Of a DNA stretch of 64,000 nt, positions 23,544 to 35,410 are shown in pieces. The stretch is from Xiphophorus maculatus. Its lineage: Eukaryota; Chordata; Actinopteri; Cyprinodontiformes; Poeciliidae. The notes under the pieces are model-generated. The model was not told where the DNA came from and made no database searches. It saw only the letters and a program-made list of their open reading frames with translations. Both the position numbers and the translations under genes were made by a program. The DNA lies in assembly GCF_002775205.1 (NCBI RefSeq), contig NC_036456.1, positions 26,943,850-27,007,849 on the forward strand. Reading direction: 5' to 3'. Numbering within the stretch: position 1 is the stretch's first letter; the number at the start of each line of letters is the position of its first letter.

Positions 23544-25130
23544 TTACTCTGGTTTGATCTTCTTGCTGGACCTCTTACAGCAGAGTAACCTACAGACAAA
23601 CATGAAACCCCAGATGGAGCTCCCAGTTACAGCCAATACAAAGACTGCTACATCTAGGCAGTAGTAGGAATACCAAGGCAGGCTGAAACCTGCGGACTGC
23701 AGGTGGGCGGCTCCTTTGTTCTTGATGACGTACTCTATCCAGAAGATGGCTGTGTCCATTGGAGACATTGGTCGGTCACGGTGTAGCTGAGAGAGACGTT
23801 GGCTGTTTTCACGGTAAGATGGATTCTCCAAGATGTCCTTTAGAGCTTCCAGGAAATTTTCTTTGGTCAGTGATCGGACCTCCACCACCCTAGCTGCTCC
23901 ACGAACTTTCAGTCGGAGTAAGTTGTCAAATTGATCAAATAGGAGGGGCAAACCCAGAACAGGAACACCATGATAGACGGCCTCATACATGCCATTGGTT
24001 CCTCCATGGGCTATGAAGACTTTAGTCTTAGGATGTCCCAGGAGATCATTCTGGGGAAGCCATTTCACCAGCTTGGTGTTTCTTCCCAAAGATGAAGGCT
24101 TGTCACCATCAAAACGCCAAATCACTTTCTGAGGGAGCTCAGCAAAAGCAGCAGCAATGGCTTCTGTGATCTCAGGGGGCAGAACTGACACAAATGTCCC
24201 TACAGACATGACCACCACCCCGTGTTCTCCAGAGCTCTGCACGAATGCCTCCAACTCATCAGGTAAAGGTTGGGCCTCCTTGCACTGGAAGCCCCCTATG
24301 TAAACCATATTGGGCATGGTGGGCCGAGGGAAGTCAAAGATAAAATCTCCTCTACAAAGCCAAATATCAGCTGAGAGCTCCAAAGACACCAAGTCAGTCC
24401 CAGGAGGGAAGTATTTCTGGAAGAGATCTGCGTATGCTGGGTTAACGACAACGTACAACTCATAAAGGCTGTAGAGATAATGCAACATATTCTTTGTCCT
24501 CTCTAGAAAATCCATCTGATCATGAAGTTCACTTCCTGATATAGGGACATAGGAGACAGGAGATGGAGCTATGGATTGATGACTCTCTCCATTATTAATC
24601 CAGCGGACATTACAAACCATTGGCAGCTTGAGGTAACCACCAAGAATAACCCCCATAGGAAACGCAGGGTCTGTCAACATGAGGTCAAACTTGGTATCCT
24701 TGAGTGTCTTCATTAGTGTTTCATCCTCAAAAATATTATTAGTCATTATAGACGTGATCTTATGCATGTCTTTTAACAGCATTGTAATCAATTTGTGTTG
24801 ACAAAATGAGCGTATAAAAGTAGGATGACCACGGCAGTCCATGACATCCTGCATCATTTTCATGTAAAAGTTCCTGTCCATCTCATCGAGTACTGTTGGA
24901 ATATGAATTGAGGTGTAAATGGAAGAGCTATTGGTGATGTACCAGCTTTTGGCGGAGTGCAAAACGGTGATTTCGTGACCCCTGGAGTGAAGCTGTTCCA
25001 GGATAACCTTCATGTTGATCCAGTGGCTGCCGTCAACAGGCAACACCAGGATCTTACTGCCTTTACAGTAAGAGGATCTGAGCACCAGACAGCAGAGGAC
25101 TGCCAGGAATACAGAGACCGCCTTGGACAT
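23544..25130 (-). CDS. ugt5: UDP-glucuronosyltransferase 5-type, copy 2
   Basis: 528 residues in one exon, co-linear with copy 1. The first about 78 residues are the same and the region beyond about 150 is nearly so. Residues 79-146 (TVLDEMDRNFYMKM through NNIFEDETLMKTLKDTKF) differ heavily, placing divergence in the acceptor pocket. His36, Asp154, the signature AHGGTNGMYEAVYHGVP and the KIKPE tail are intact, so the enzyme should be active. The same acceptor (CTTTGCAG|AAA) precedes the ATG. Minus-strand neighbours in the same direction show tandem duplication. No break or missing catalytic residue is visible. Confidence 0.9.
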   Translation of the reverse strand: MSKAVSVFLAVLCCLVLRSSYCKGSKILVLPVDGSHWINMKVILEQLHSRGHEITVLHSAKSWYITNSSSIYTSIHIPTVLDEMDRNFYMKMMQDVMDCRGHPTFIRSFCQHKLITMLLKDMHKITSIMTNNIFEDETLMKTLKDTKFDLMLTDPAFPMGVILGGYLKLPMVCNVRWINNGESHQSIAPSPVSYVPISGSELHDQMDFLERTKNMLHYLYSLYELYVVVNPAYADLFQKYFPPGTDLVSLELSADIWLCRGDFIFDFPRPTMPNMVYIGGFQCKEAQPLPDELEAFVQSSGEHGVVVMSVGTFVSVLPPEITEAIAAAFAELPQKVIWRFDGDKPSSLGRNTKLVKWLPQNDLLGHPKTKVFIAHGGTNGMYEAVYHGVPVLGLPLLFDQFDNLLRLKVRGAARVVEVRSLTKENFLEALKDILENPSYRENSQRLSQLHRDRPMSPMDTAIFWIEYVIKNKGAAHLQSAGFSLPWYSYYCLDVAVFVLAVTGSSIWGFMFVCRLLCCKRSSKKIKPE

Positions 25131-26030
25131 TTTCTGCAAAGGAAAAACAAAACGATTTTTTTTATCACGCAGATGAATTTTGGAAAAGGGTATGACTTAT
25201 CATGTTTATTTATTTCAGACTGAAAAGGTAAGTTTGACGCTCAAGAGGAACGCGGCTGATGTCACAGTCAGACAGTGGGGAAGTGGGAGGATTTTCCCAT
25301 CAGACCGACAGTTTGCGAAATGACCCACAAAGAAAACCCTTTGCTGTATCAGTATGACCCCTCCAGATCCCTCACAGGGTAAAATGCTTACAGGGTCCAA
25401 TGATATGGTCTTTTAAGTCCCCCAAAGGGTTAAAAAAACAACATTTTAAGTGTCTGAAGAGTTTACTAAACTTTTCATGTTTTAAATTCTAGGAATTTCC
25501 AGGAGAAATTTTCCTCTTTCTTCTGGAAAAATGTATTTTGGATCAATGAAGGCCAGATATTTAGCAAGCTCTTTTTTTCTGACAAGTTTAGCAATGGTTT
25601 TTATACTCAATTACATTTGGTCTCATCAGTACAAAGAATATCACTCCAAAAATTAGGGATTGCATTTACATTTGCAAACTGCAATATGGCTTCTTATCTT
25701 ACTTTTAGAGTAATGGTCTTTGTTACACTCCAAATACGATGAAGTACTGAATACTTATTAACATAAATGTAAAAGAAAATGGCAGAAGACAAATGTATTT
25801 AATCCACTCAGATCAACTTAAAAAGCAGTTAGAAAATGAACAAAATGAAATATGTTTTTCATAATAACGTAAACTGAAAAATCAAACCTGAATTTTTATT
25901 AATCCTATTCCAGATGTTTGCCTTGAGCTGTCCATCGTCAGGAAGCGGGATTGTATTTTATACTGGTCTCACGTCTCAGTCAGCAAGCCTGAGCATGTGG
26001 GACAAAGTCCAATACATGTACTAAAGGTAA
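25131..26030 (-). promoter_or_regulatory. 5' intron, non-coding exon and promoter of UGT copy 2
   Basis: A donor equivalent to copy 1 (AATTCAG|GTTTGA) ends the exon at 25,888, and CAAAGTCCA stands at 26,003-26,011, about 870 bp before the start codon. The exon body (minus strand: CTCAAGGCAAACATCTGGAA) is shared with copy 1 and the orphan module. Confidence 0.6.
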
Positions 26031-26039
26031 GTTACAAAA

Positions 26040-27040
26040 CATTTGTGCTTGTGCTGAAAGGCTGCTGGTTTTACTTACGTTGCATATCTGTATGGGTTTA
26101 GTCGATAGTTTGTGGGTGTTTTCTTTTTCATATTATCTCTTAAATACCCAACAAATGTCATTTTTATTTTGTCTAACATAATTTAGGGGATCTAATATCC
26201 CTTTTTCCTGGACATGTCGTTTTTTATAATCAGAAAACAAGAACTCATTATGTCTGTGTTACGACATAATGAATTCCTCATTAAATCTGACTGATTGCCA
26301 TGTTCATTACAAAGTGCGTACCGCTGTGCCATAGAACAGCGATGGACACAAAAAAGCTCAAAGGTTATGCTTAAATGCTGCCTTGTCACCTTATTAATGT
26401 CACACAAAATATTTTTAAAGGTTTTGCCTTAAAAAGTCTTGGTCTCATCAGGACTTTTTAAGTCTTGATGAGATTTGCAAAGTCTCATCAAGACTTATAA
26501 AGACTTTATGGATTTGAAGACTTTATATGCCTCATCCAGTCATCACCCAGTTAGGTGATGTCTGGGAGCCCAGTCATCACCTGGGCTCCCAAAATTATAT
26601 AAAGCCATAGTAGTCTTAGTTTATGCCAACTTCGCAAATAAAAAAACTAAGAAGGGAAAAAAATTCCATGTTGTTCAAAAATTTTCAGATAGAAATCATT
26701 CCAGTAATTCTGTTTGATCTAAAACAAGAAAAGGTTAATATGATTTTATGTCTGGCAGTGAGACAAACAATCCAAAAAATTTGGATGAATTAAAATAACT
26801 GAACAAATTTTCTTTCATCAACTTTATTAATATCTTTGACTTTTCCTTTTGTAGTTGTTTATCTCTACATAAAATCCAAAGGTATTTGGAGTTTAGCAGC
26901 AAATATTTTCCAATTTTCTTGGAAAACAAAATAAAAGAAGACTGTATCCATTTTCAGGACTCCATATAAAACATGAGAATTACTAATATGTTTTTCACTC
27001 CTCTGTGTTGATAAGCTTCTGATGTGCATGTTTATCTTCA
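26040..27040. other. Spacer upstream of UGT copy 2
   Basis: No gene. At 26,440-26,600 there are short local duplications, AAGTCTTGATGAGA with its inverse and two copies of CCCAGTCATCACCTGGG-like text, that can fold into hairpins. Confidence 0.45.
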
Positions 27041-27400
27041 GCTTGTGTGTCTGGTGTACTCCAAATATGATGAAACCTTCATTGTACATTAACAACCATG
27101 TAAAAAAAAAAAGAGTAGTCAGAGTCCAAACATATTTAATTCACTCAGATTAAAATAAAAAATGAAAACAATGAATATGAAGTTGTGTTTTCTTCAGGTA
27201 AACTGAAAAATCAAACCTGAATCTTGATTAATCCAATTCCAGATGTTTGCCTTGAGCTGCCCGTCGTCAGGAAGCAGGATTGTATTTGACACTCAGCTCA
27301 CGTTTCAACCAGCAAGTCTGAGCTTGTGGGTCAAAGTGCAATATGTGTACAAAAGGTAAGCTACAAAGATTTTATTGCTTGTGCTGACATGGTGTTTGTT
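27041..27400 (-). promoter_or_regulatory. Orphan UGT promoter/first-exon module
   Basis: Aligns with the upstream modules of UGT copies 1 and 2: shared AATCAAACCTGAATCTTGAT donor region (last exon base 27,217), CCAGATGTTTGCCTTGAGCT, GTATTTGACACTC and a one-mismatch HNF4-like CAAAGTGCA (27,332-27,340). No UGT body follows; the next coding region on this strand is copy 2, which has its own module. It is either a remnant of a deleted fourth UGT or an alternative first exon for copy 2. Confidence 0.6.
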
Positions 27401-28044
27401 TTAATTACAGAGCGTACCTGTATGCATTTACTGACATTTTCACTGCTCTCTGTTCTCATATGTCCGTTTTAAATTGGTGCACACATTTATGGCTATGTAT
27501 TTGCTGCCAGGAGGCAGGAAAGGAGGCTTGATCTCCACAGAGGAGTAACAAAATTACTGAATACAGAAGGGACAGTATTTCATGCTGTAATTTGAATTAA
27601 TTTATGTTCCTGTGATAGATGAGAACAAGAAAGGCCTTTAGGATGGCTCTTGAAGAATCAAATAATATGGGTGAAAGAATCGTCACGCTCAAAAAAAGTA
27701 TTAAATTCAACATCTTTAATTAGTTGTGGACAGAAAGTCTTCCGCAATACATTTTTTGTAATCAATTAGAATTTAAAATTTCAGATTTGACAAATAAGGA
27801 TACGGAGAAAACACTTATGTTTGTTTCAGTAACAGATCAGTTGCAAAAGCACTTTAGTTTTCTCAATTCATATGTCCAGAATTAACATTTTAATGTAGTT
27901 TAGATTAGTTTTATGGTCTTAACGCAACATTGAATATGAGGAAGAAATGTTGGTATATTGCACAGCTTGTTGTTTTTGCTTCAGCTACAGGCAGAACCCT
28001 GTAGCAAAATTGTATATTTATAAAAACTGAAGTAATTTGATGAA

Positions 28045-29631
28045 TTACTCTGGTTTGATCTTCTTGCTGGACCTCTTACAGCAGAGTAGCCTACAGACAA
28101 AGATGAAACCCCAGATGGAGGTTCCAGTTACAGCCAGTACAAAGACTGCTACATCTAGGCAGTAGTAGGAATACCAAGGCAGACTGAAACCTGCGGACTG
28201 CAGGTGGGCGGCTCCTTTGTTCCTGATGACATACTCTATCCAGAAGATGGCTGTGTCCATTGGAGACATTGGTCGGTCACGGTGTAGCTGAGAGAGACGT
28301 TGAATGTTTTCATGGTAAGATGGATTCTCCAAGATGTCCTTTAGAGCCTCCAGGAAATTGTCTTTGGTCAGCGATCGGACCTCCACCATCCTAGCTGCTC
28401 CGCGAACTTTCAGTCGGAGTAAGTTGTCAAATTGATCAAATAGGAGGGGCAAACCCAGAACAGGAACACCATGATAGACGGCCTCATACATGCCATTGGT
28501 TCCTCCATGGGCTATGAAGACTTTAGTCTTAGGATGTCCCAGGAGATCATTCTGGGGAAGCCATTTCACCAGCTTGGTGTTTTTGCCCAAAGATGAAGGT
28601 TTGTCACCAACAAAGCGCCAAATCACTTTCTGAGGGAGCTCAGCAAAAACAGCAGCAATGGCTTCTGTGATCCCATGAGGCAGAGCTGACACCAGTGTTC
28701 CCAGTGACATGACCACCACCCCATGTTCCCCAGAGCTCTGCATGAATGCCTCCAACTCATCAGGCAGAGGTTGAGCCTCCTTGCACTGGAAGCCCCCTAC
28801 ATAAACCATATTGGGCATGGTGGGCCGAGGGAACTCAAAGATAAAATCTGCCCTGAAAAGCCAAATATCAGCTGAGAGCTCCAAAGACAAGAAGTCAGTT
28901 CCAGGAGGGAAGTATTTCTGGAAGAGATCTGAGTATGCTGGGTTAATGATGAAGTGCTGTTCATAAACACTGTAGAGATAATGCAACATATTCTTTATCC
29001 TCTCCTGAAAATCCATTTCATGGTGAAGTTCACTTCCAGATATAGGAACATAGGAGACAGGAGATGGAGCGATAGTTAGATGACCTTCCCCTGTATTCAT
29101 CCAGCGGACATTATAGACCATTGGAAGCTTTAGGTAACTACCAAGAATCACGCCTAAAGGAAGTGCTGGGTCTGTCAATACTATGTCAAATTTAGTATCC
29201 TGTAACCTCTTCATAAGCACAACATCCTCCAAAATTTTACCAGCTGATTTTGCCAGAATCGTATGACCATCTCCTAAGGCAGATGTGAGCAAGTGCTGTT
29301 GATAAAATGTGCGTATAAAATTGGGATAGCTCCGTCGATACATGACATCCTGGATCATTGTAATGTAAAAGTCTCTGTCTGCGTCATCCTCCAACATTGG
29401 AACATTAATGGAGGTATAAATGGAGGAGTTACTGGGGATGTACCAACTCTTAGCAGAGCGTAGAACTGTGATTTCATGGCCTCTGGAGTGAAGCTCTTCA
29501 AGGATTATTTTCATGTTGATCCAGTGGCTGCCATCAACAGGCACCACCAGTATCTTGCTGCCTCCACAGTAAGTGGATGGGAGTAACAAGATGCAGAGAA
29601 GTGCCAGGAATACAGAGGCAGTGGTGGACAT
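28045..29631 (-). CDS. ugt5: UDP-glucuronosyltransferase 5-type, copy 3
   Basis: 528 residues, the most divergent of the array. The start is the ATG right after an acceptor TTTTACCCCCAG|GAA, giving MSTTASVFLALLC and a signal peptide. The N-terminal half differs from copies 1 and 2 throughout (residues 77-150: PMLEDDADRDFYITM to LEDVVLMKRLQDTKF; also EGHLTIAPSPVS). From about residue 240 on it is almost the same. GSHW (34-37), DPALP at 154, WLPQND, the signature AHGGTNGMYEAVYHGVP, the C-terminal helix and KIKPE are intact. The pattern suggests gene conversion keeping the UDP-sugar half alike while acceptor specificity diverges. Substrate is unknown. Confidence 0.9.
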   Translation of the reverse strand: MSTTASVFLALLCILLLPSTYCGGSKILVVPVDGSHWINMKIILEELHSRGHEITVLRSAKSWYIPSNSSIYTSINVPMLEDDADRDFYITMIQDVMYRRSYPNFIRTFYQQHLLTSALGDGHTILAKSAGKILEDVVLMKRLQDTKFDIVLTDPALPLGVILGSYLKLPMVYNVRWMNTGEGHLTIAPSPVSYVPISGSELHHEMDFQERIKNMLHYLYSVYEQHFIINPAYSDLFQKYFPPGTDFLSLELSADIWLFRADFIFEFPRPTMPNMVYVGGFQCKEAQPLPDELEAFMQSSGEHGVVVMSLGTLVSALPHGITEAIAAVFAELPQKVIWRFVGDKPSSLGKNTKLVKWLPQNDLLGHPKTKVFIAHGGTNGMYEAVYHGVPVLGLPLLFDQFDNLLRLKVRGAARMVEVRSLTKDNFLEALKDILENPSYHENIQRLSQLHRDRPMSPMDTAIFWIEYVIRNKGAAHLQSAGFSLPWYSYYCLDVAVFVLAVTGTSIWGFIFVCRLLCCKRSSKKIKPE

Positions 29632-31118
29632 TTCCTGGGGGTAAAAAAGGCACAAAATTAAATAATTGTTAGCTAACCTTAAAAGTCAAATAGTAGCACA
29701 TTTTATCTATAGCTCTATTATATTTTAATGATATGTAGAGGTGGATGCACTTCCAATAATATGCTATAGCAGAGCTAATTAATTGTTTAGCTTTGAGCAT
29801 ATTTTCTAACTTTAATAATGTTTAGTGCACTTGCCCCAATTAAAATTTTCCAGATAAATTCTAAAGTGCTAATTTACTTGCTTCAACATAGAACAAGTTG
29901 TGTTGTTCTATGTTGAAGTTTGACTGTTAATAATTCGAGTTGTTAGACGCTTATATTCATGCTCTTATTTTGGAGTCTGTCTACACAGCAGTTCTGTTTC
30001 CTCTCCTCATGTTGTCTTTTTGCAGACACTTTTAATAAGTGGCAAGTAAACAACAAGTGAACAAATGAGGTAGAAAAATGCTTACATGAACAAACCAAGG
30101 TTGTTAGTTAAACAAATAAATAAAAAAAAATCACTTATATTAATTATTTTGACAAGCTTTTGTGTTATATGTTTTTCTATCTTGTATGAAACATCAGAAC
30201 TATCAAATTACAAGTATTTTATAGAGAACCCCATAAAGCAGGGAAGTTGCAAACAGCTCAAACTGGTAAAACAGCTGTAAACTGAGTAACCAAACTTATC
30301 TGTTTATCTCATTTACTTCCACTTGGAACAAGGCTAGGTCACCTGCCTTGAGTCATATAGGTGCATGTTATTACTCTGTAACTCAGATGGATTAGTATGA
30401 AGAAAGTGAAAACCTATTTTGTCAATTCTCAGCAGTAAAAACAAAATTTAAGTCAGTTTTTGTTTGAAGACACTTGGTGTATTCTGAAAAGTTTGAATAG
30501 AGCAATTAAAAGCAGATTTAGGTGCACCATGGTATAATTTTAGAGCATGTCAATGAGTAGATGTGGTCCTAGTTACCATGACAACAGAAGAAAACCCAAA
30601 GGCTTGAAAAAAGTGATCGCTTTGTGATTTAAATTTAAAAGTCGTAGCTTTGTCCTAATTTATTTAGTTAATTTTCTAAACTGCTGTGTGGTGGGCCACA
30701 AAAAAATCAAGGTCCGCAAATGGCCCCCGAACCTCACTTTGAACAACCTTGATCTATTTAATGTATTTCTAGTGAATTTAGTTAATACAATAAATTAACT
30801 TCTCAAAATTATCCTAATTTATTAACTAAGACTATACAAACACACGTGCCTGTAATGCACCTCCTTTTCATGGGTCATAAGCAGTGCCAAAAACCAGTAT
30901 GTATGTGTATTTTTTAAAATATTCTGTTTTTTTCTTACATTTGTGTAATTGTTACATTTTTAAAATTTGCTATAAAGAAATACAGCACACAATATACACA
31001 CCAGTGAATATGGAAAAATAGTACATTTTAAAGCATAATTGATCCATAAGTGATCAGTACTCAGTTTGGTTTTAGTGCTGTTTGTTTATACATATAAAGG
31101 GTTTGTTAATTAACTCAC
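29632..31118 (-). other. 5' intron of UGT copy 3
   Basis: About 1.5 kb between the non-coding exon and the coding exon. It holds a fragment of a GC-richer dispersed repeat at 30,680-30,755 (GGTGGGCCACAAAAAAATCA, AAATGGCCCCCGAACC), related to pieces at 34,320-34,375 and 55,020-55,075. No exon is seen inside. Confidence 0.5.
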
Positions 31119-31550
31119 CTGACTGTTGTTGCACCCGATTCCCAGAGTGTAATTTGTGCTGCCAGTCCTCGGTGAGCCAGGATAATATTTGATACTTATT
31201 TTCAGACAGCTGAGCTTTTGTACAAAGATGACCTCAGTTTGTAATCAAAGTCCAGTTTGTAGATTAAAGGTGAAGTCATCAGAGTTCATGGCACATTTAA
31301 CATCAAATATTACTCGTGAACATGGTAGTTCAATGGATTTATTCACTAATTTCCTTTTGAGATTTGATAAAGGAGTATTTCTTTGAGTTAGTAGGTGTTG
31401 TGTATTTTATTGTTTCATGTTATTTCCCCAGTCAGCCTGTTCAGTTTGTCAGGCTGAATTAATTTGCACACAACTCAGTTTTTACACACCTTGAATGAAA
31501 CAAAGTCCAGTCTTTGGGTTAAAGGTAAGACACAAGCACTTATCATGAAA
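31119..31550 (-). promoter_or_regulatory. Promoter and first exon of UGT copy 3, module present twice
   Basis: A consensus donor on the minus strand (CAG|GTGAGT) ends the exon at 31,119. Two upstream blocks each carry CAAAGTCCA, at 31,246-31,254 and 31,501-31,509, each followed on plus by a TTAAAGGT word, as in the other UGT modules. They are spaced 255 bp apart and look like a local duplication. Two such sites could strengthen the promoter or mark two start points. Confidence 0.55.
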
Positions 31551-32389
31551 ATTGCATTGGTTAGCAAAATGATGTGCATGAACTTAGCACAAAAAGTACA
31601 GTAGGCAAGTTTATTTGTTTAGCACATTTAAGCAGCAAGACAGTTCAGAGTGCTTTACAGGATGAAAACAAAAACAATACATTGCAGTGGGATAATAAAG
31701 GTAAATAAAGAAAAATTGGACTATAGACTAAAATTTATTATTTTTCAGTCAACATTAATCAAAGGCAACTCAGAAAATGTAACTTACACCCCCTCTCCCG
31801 GGACACTGTTAGCGGTAGACATGTTCTGAAAAGGAAGAGGGGCCCCAAATCAAATTTTACCCCCAGACCCTATGTAACCTTTGGCCGGCCCTGCTGCAAG
31901 GTTATATTTCTGTACTTTTCCAAACCGGTCACTGAATCAAAAGCAAGCTCTTACATCCTTTTTGGTTGCACACAAGAAATGCTTCTGGAACACAACAAAA
32001 ACCTTCCAAAGAGACGGGAGTGGCAGGGGAAAGAGAGAAGGAGGAAGCAGCAAGGTCATACAGCGGAGGGAAAATAACACGGGCGTTCGTGATTACGGCG
32101 ACAGATCGAGTCCCAGCTCAGTCATATCAGCGAGCCGCAGCCTTTCCCTCCCCTCGCTCGCTCGCCCTCTGAGGATTTACACAAACCACAACAAGAGTGG
32201 GACAAAGGTGATCATAAAAAGGTGGCTGCTGTAAAGGTTTTACGGTTAACTATTAACCCTGAGGAGAAGCTAGCATTAGCATCTGTCATCTTACAGGTAC
32301 AGGATGCATACTTACTGTAATTTTAGTAATTATTAAAGCTATGGTGATTTTTTTAAGAAATAAAACTTATGCAGAAATTTCAAGTTACT
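31551..32389. other. Intergenic DNA with repeat fragments
   Basis: 31,605-31,690 (GTTTATTTGTTTAGCACATT ... GAGTGCTTTACAGGATGAAA) resembles a common fish non-LTR 3' tail. 31,835-31,895 (GAGGGGCCCCAAAT ... GGCCGGCCCTGC) resembles the end of a hAT-type element. The frame at 31,881-32,234 overlaps it and has no family resemblance. Confidence 0.45.
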
Positions 32390-32870
32390 GTGAAGTAAGA
32401 ATTGTAGTCAGTAAGAAAAGCACTAGTACAAAATAAAAGTAAAAAGTAGCCAAGAAATTACTTAACAGTAAAAAAGTATTTGAACACAACTCAAGTCCTA
32501 AGTATTTGATCAAATTATTTAATATTAAAGAATTACATAATCAGATCGATAAAAATTTACATTTATGTGGAACCAAAATGAAAATAATTCATATAGATAA
32601 CAAAATATGGGCAAAAGAAACATTTTTCTAGATCAATATGGAACTTTAACAAAACCTGCAGGTGTGTGTCTGGTGAATTTTTGGTTAAAACATCTTTTTT
32701 CCTTCATTCATTGAAATTATTCACAGTGGAATCCAGTAAATTTACTAAATTAAAGAGCAGCAATACATAATAAAATTACTGTAGTAAAAGTAAAAAGTAC
32801 AGTTTAGTAAATATACTCCTAAAAGTAAATTTTTTCCAAGTGAAACTGAGTAAATGTAACTAGTGATTTA
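32390..32870. mobile_element. ACTTGAGTAA-family MITE (copy 3)
   Basis: Shares AAGTAAAAAGTAGCCAAGAA, GTGTGTCTGGTGAA and GTTAAAACATCTTTTTT with the other copies. No frame. Confidence 0.65.
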
Positions 32871-33204
32871 AATCAGCTTAAAAGAAGCATCTATGAAGAA
32901 AATAGTCAGCATGTAGGTGTCATTTACTGTTTGAACGTTAAAAATGTAACTAATAATGACAAAATGTGGTGTAATGTAATCGGTTTTAGTCATGCAGTTC
33001 AGTTTTTCAAACAGATGTTTTAAGCGTAGGCCTTTCTTCCCTTTACAGCAGGTACTGGTACTTAATCAACTGTAGGGGTGAGTTTGAATGTGGTGGGAGC
33101 TTTAGCACCCTCTGGTGGATGGGAATGGGAATAAACATGCAAAACAAAGTAGAGAAATGGAAAAAGTAGCAGAGTTTGTACTCAAGCAAAAGTCTCAACA
33201 TGTT

Positions 33205-33600
33205 TTTAAGACTAAAAATAGTCTTTTTTTAGTGCAAAACATTTTAAATAAGACAAAACTAACTTATGTGTAAATTTTCAGCAAGATATAGCAGCTTGTT
33301 TTAAGTCAATAATTCCTTAATATTGATGAAAAAAGGACTGGTTCCATTGGCAGATTGTTTCACTTATAACATGGGGAAAATGTCTTGTTATAAGTGAAAT
33401 AATCTGCTGTGATAATAAAAATCTCTTAGCAAGTTTTTGAGTTTTTGCAGTGGATCCAGAAATTTTTCTCAAATAAGAGTAGCGATACTTTATAAAAAGA
33501 AATTAAAGTAAAAATAAAAGCATAGTGTAGTAAAGCTTATTTTTTTCCAAAACGTTACTAAAACAAATGTAACCAGTTACTACAACTCTCCCACTAAACA
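33205..33600. mobile_element. Foldback MITE followed by an ACTTGAGTAA-family fragment
   Basis: 33,205-33,455 carries AAGACAAAACTAACTTATGT, CAGCAAGATATAGCAGCTTG and the inverted TTTTTGCAGTG end. 33,460-33,600 carries AATAAGAGTAGCGATACTT and AACCAGTTACTACAACTC. The two families also adjoin at 18,043, which suggests a composite or a shared insertion preference. Confidence 0.6.
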
Positions 33601-35410
33601 TACAACATAAACTACTCAGTCTTCCCTTGAAGTTGCATCATTATTTATTCTCCATAGGAACAAATAGTTTTCATAAACAGCATGGATAGTTTGTGCATGT
33701 GTAATCCAAAGTTTCACATCAAATCTAGATGCCATAAAATAATCCACAGTCAGAGCAAGCTGACATTTTGCATAAGAAGTAAAAATAGCTGCAGCTCAGA
33801 GAAGAAGTGGGAGCTGCTTGTGAAGGCTGCAGCTCTTCCTCCTCTCAACAATGAGTCAGGCTTAAAGGATGAATTTCATCATTAAAAATCATTTTCATGT
33901 TTGGATCGAGACATCCATCCAACACCGGGCTGCAGAAAGGATCTAGCCAACACAGAATTTTATCTTTCTTTATTATTATTATTATTATTTACATGTAAAA
34001 AATGCTAAATACAAAATATTTTAATGAAATGTTACAGTCTGATTTCTAAGTGGAAATAAATAAATATAGCTCTATTCCCAAGAATTAGAACTCTTTAAAA
34101 AAGAGAACATTTAATTTAGTCTAATATATAAGTGCCTCTAAGTCTGTTTTTGTGTAAATATTTCTGGGTTTCTAAAAATAAACCCCCTAAACTCTGGTTA
34201 ATTAAAGATTAATTTGTCTGCATCATTTTTGATTCATAAAAACTTTATCCTAATTTCTTTAAAGTGCATCACCATGAACTAAATTTGTACCATTTCTGAA
34301 CTGAGGTCAAAGGCCACACAAAATCATTCTAAGTGCCACTAATGGCCCACGACCCACACTTTGGACACCCCTAATCTGATGCTTTTCTTCTGTTTTTGTT
34401 CTGACTTGACTTGAATAAAATCAATTCTGAAAAGAATGTCCAGGTTGTTTTTTTCTTACTTAATATTTGAAATTCTTATTTTTGAAACTTCATGTTGAGT
34501 TCACCCCGGTTATATTTATCTGATTTTAAAATGGTTTGATTATCTGAAATATGTGAGACAGAAAAGCAAAAATAGAACAGATTTTCACAGCACTGCATCT
34601 AAAAAACACCTTTAGTTTGTTTTAAATCATGTTTTTTTGTGAGGATATGTTTAAAATCTAATCTTTTCCTCAGATAAGGCCCAACAAGTTGAGACTGATC
34701 TGCTGATTTGTGACGCCGCCCTCTGCTGGAGAGGCGACGCAACTCCCAAAATACAAAGTTGATAAAATTCCTTCACATCAAACTTTTAATATTAAACCAA
34801 GAATAAACTGATAAAACTCTGCACTGCAAAAACTACCTTTTAGTTTCATTGAACTGTTTTATTATGATGTATCTCCAATTTTATGAAATTTACAATTTAT
34901 TTAATAGGTAAAAATTGTTAAACTTCCTTCTAATCGCCAGTTTCTTCTTCTGTAGGATGTTTTTGTCTTCCAATGAGACATTTTCACACATTTAAAGTCT
35001 CATAACGAAGTACTGGAAACTGAAGCACTCGTATACGTTTGTTGCCATGGTGACTACTCAATCAAAGGAAGGTCTGCAAATAAAAACAATCATTACTGTT
35101 TTCCTCAAGCGGTTCTTTCCATATTTGCCACACCTTGCACAAAGTTTGACACAGAGCCCAGATATGTGAGCAAATCTCCCTGGAGACACTCAGTTCAGCT
35201 CTGAGGCTTTTCCTTCCTCTAATTGTTCAGCATCATGAAACGGATCGGTCCAGCTCCCATATCGCTCTTCACACAGCTGACTCAGACGCCAGGCATGAAC
35301 TGTGACTTGGTTACATGTTAAATGAAACACACCAGAACCCCCACAAGTCTCTGGCACCATCACTCAAAAAGCTAAATACAGCTTAAGATCATGCTCAGCA
35401 GTCAGCGGTA
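33601..35410. other. Intergenic DNA
   Basis: No gene. Repeat fragments include a GTGGCCC/CACTTTGGACACCCCTAATC end at 34,320-34,375 and a poor (TTA)n tract at 33,972-33,990. Confidence 0.45.
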
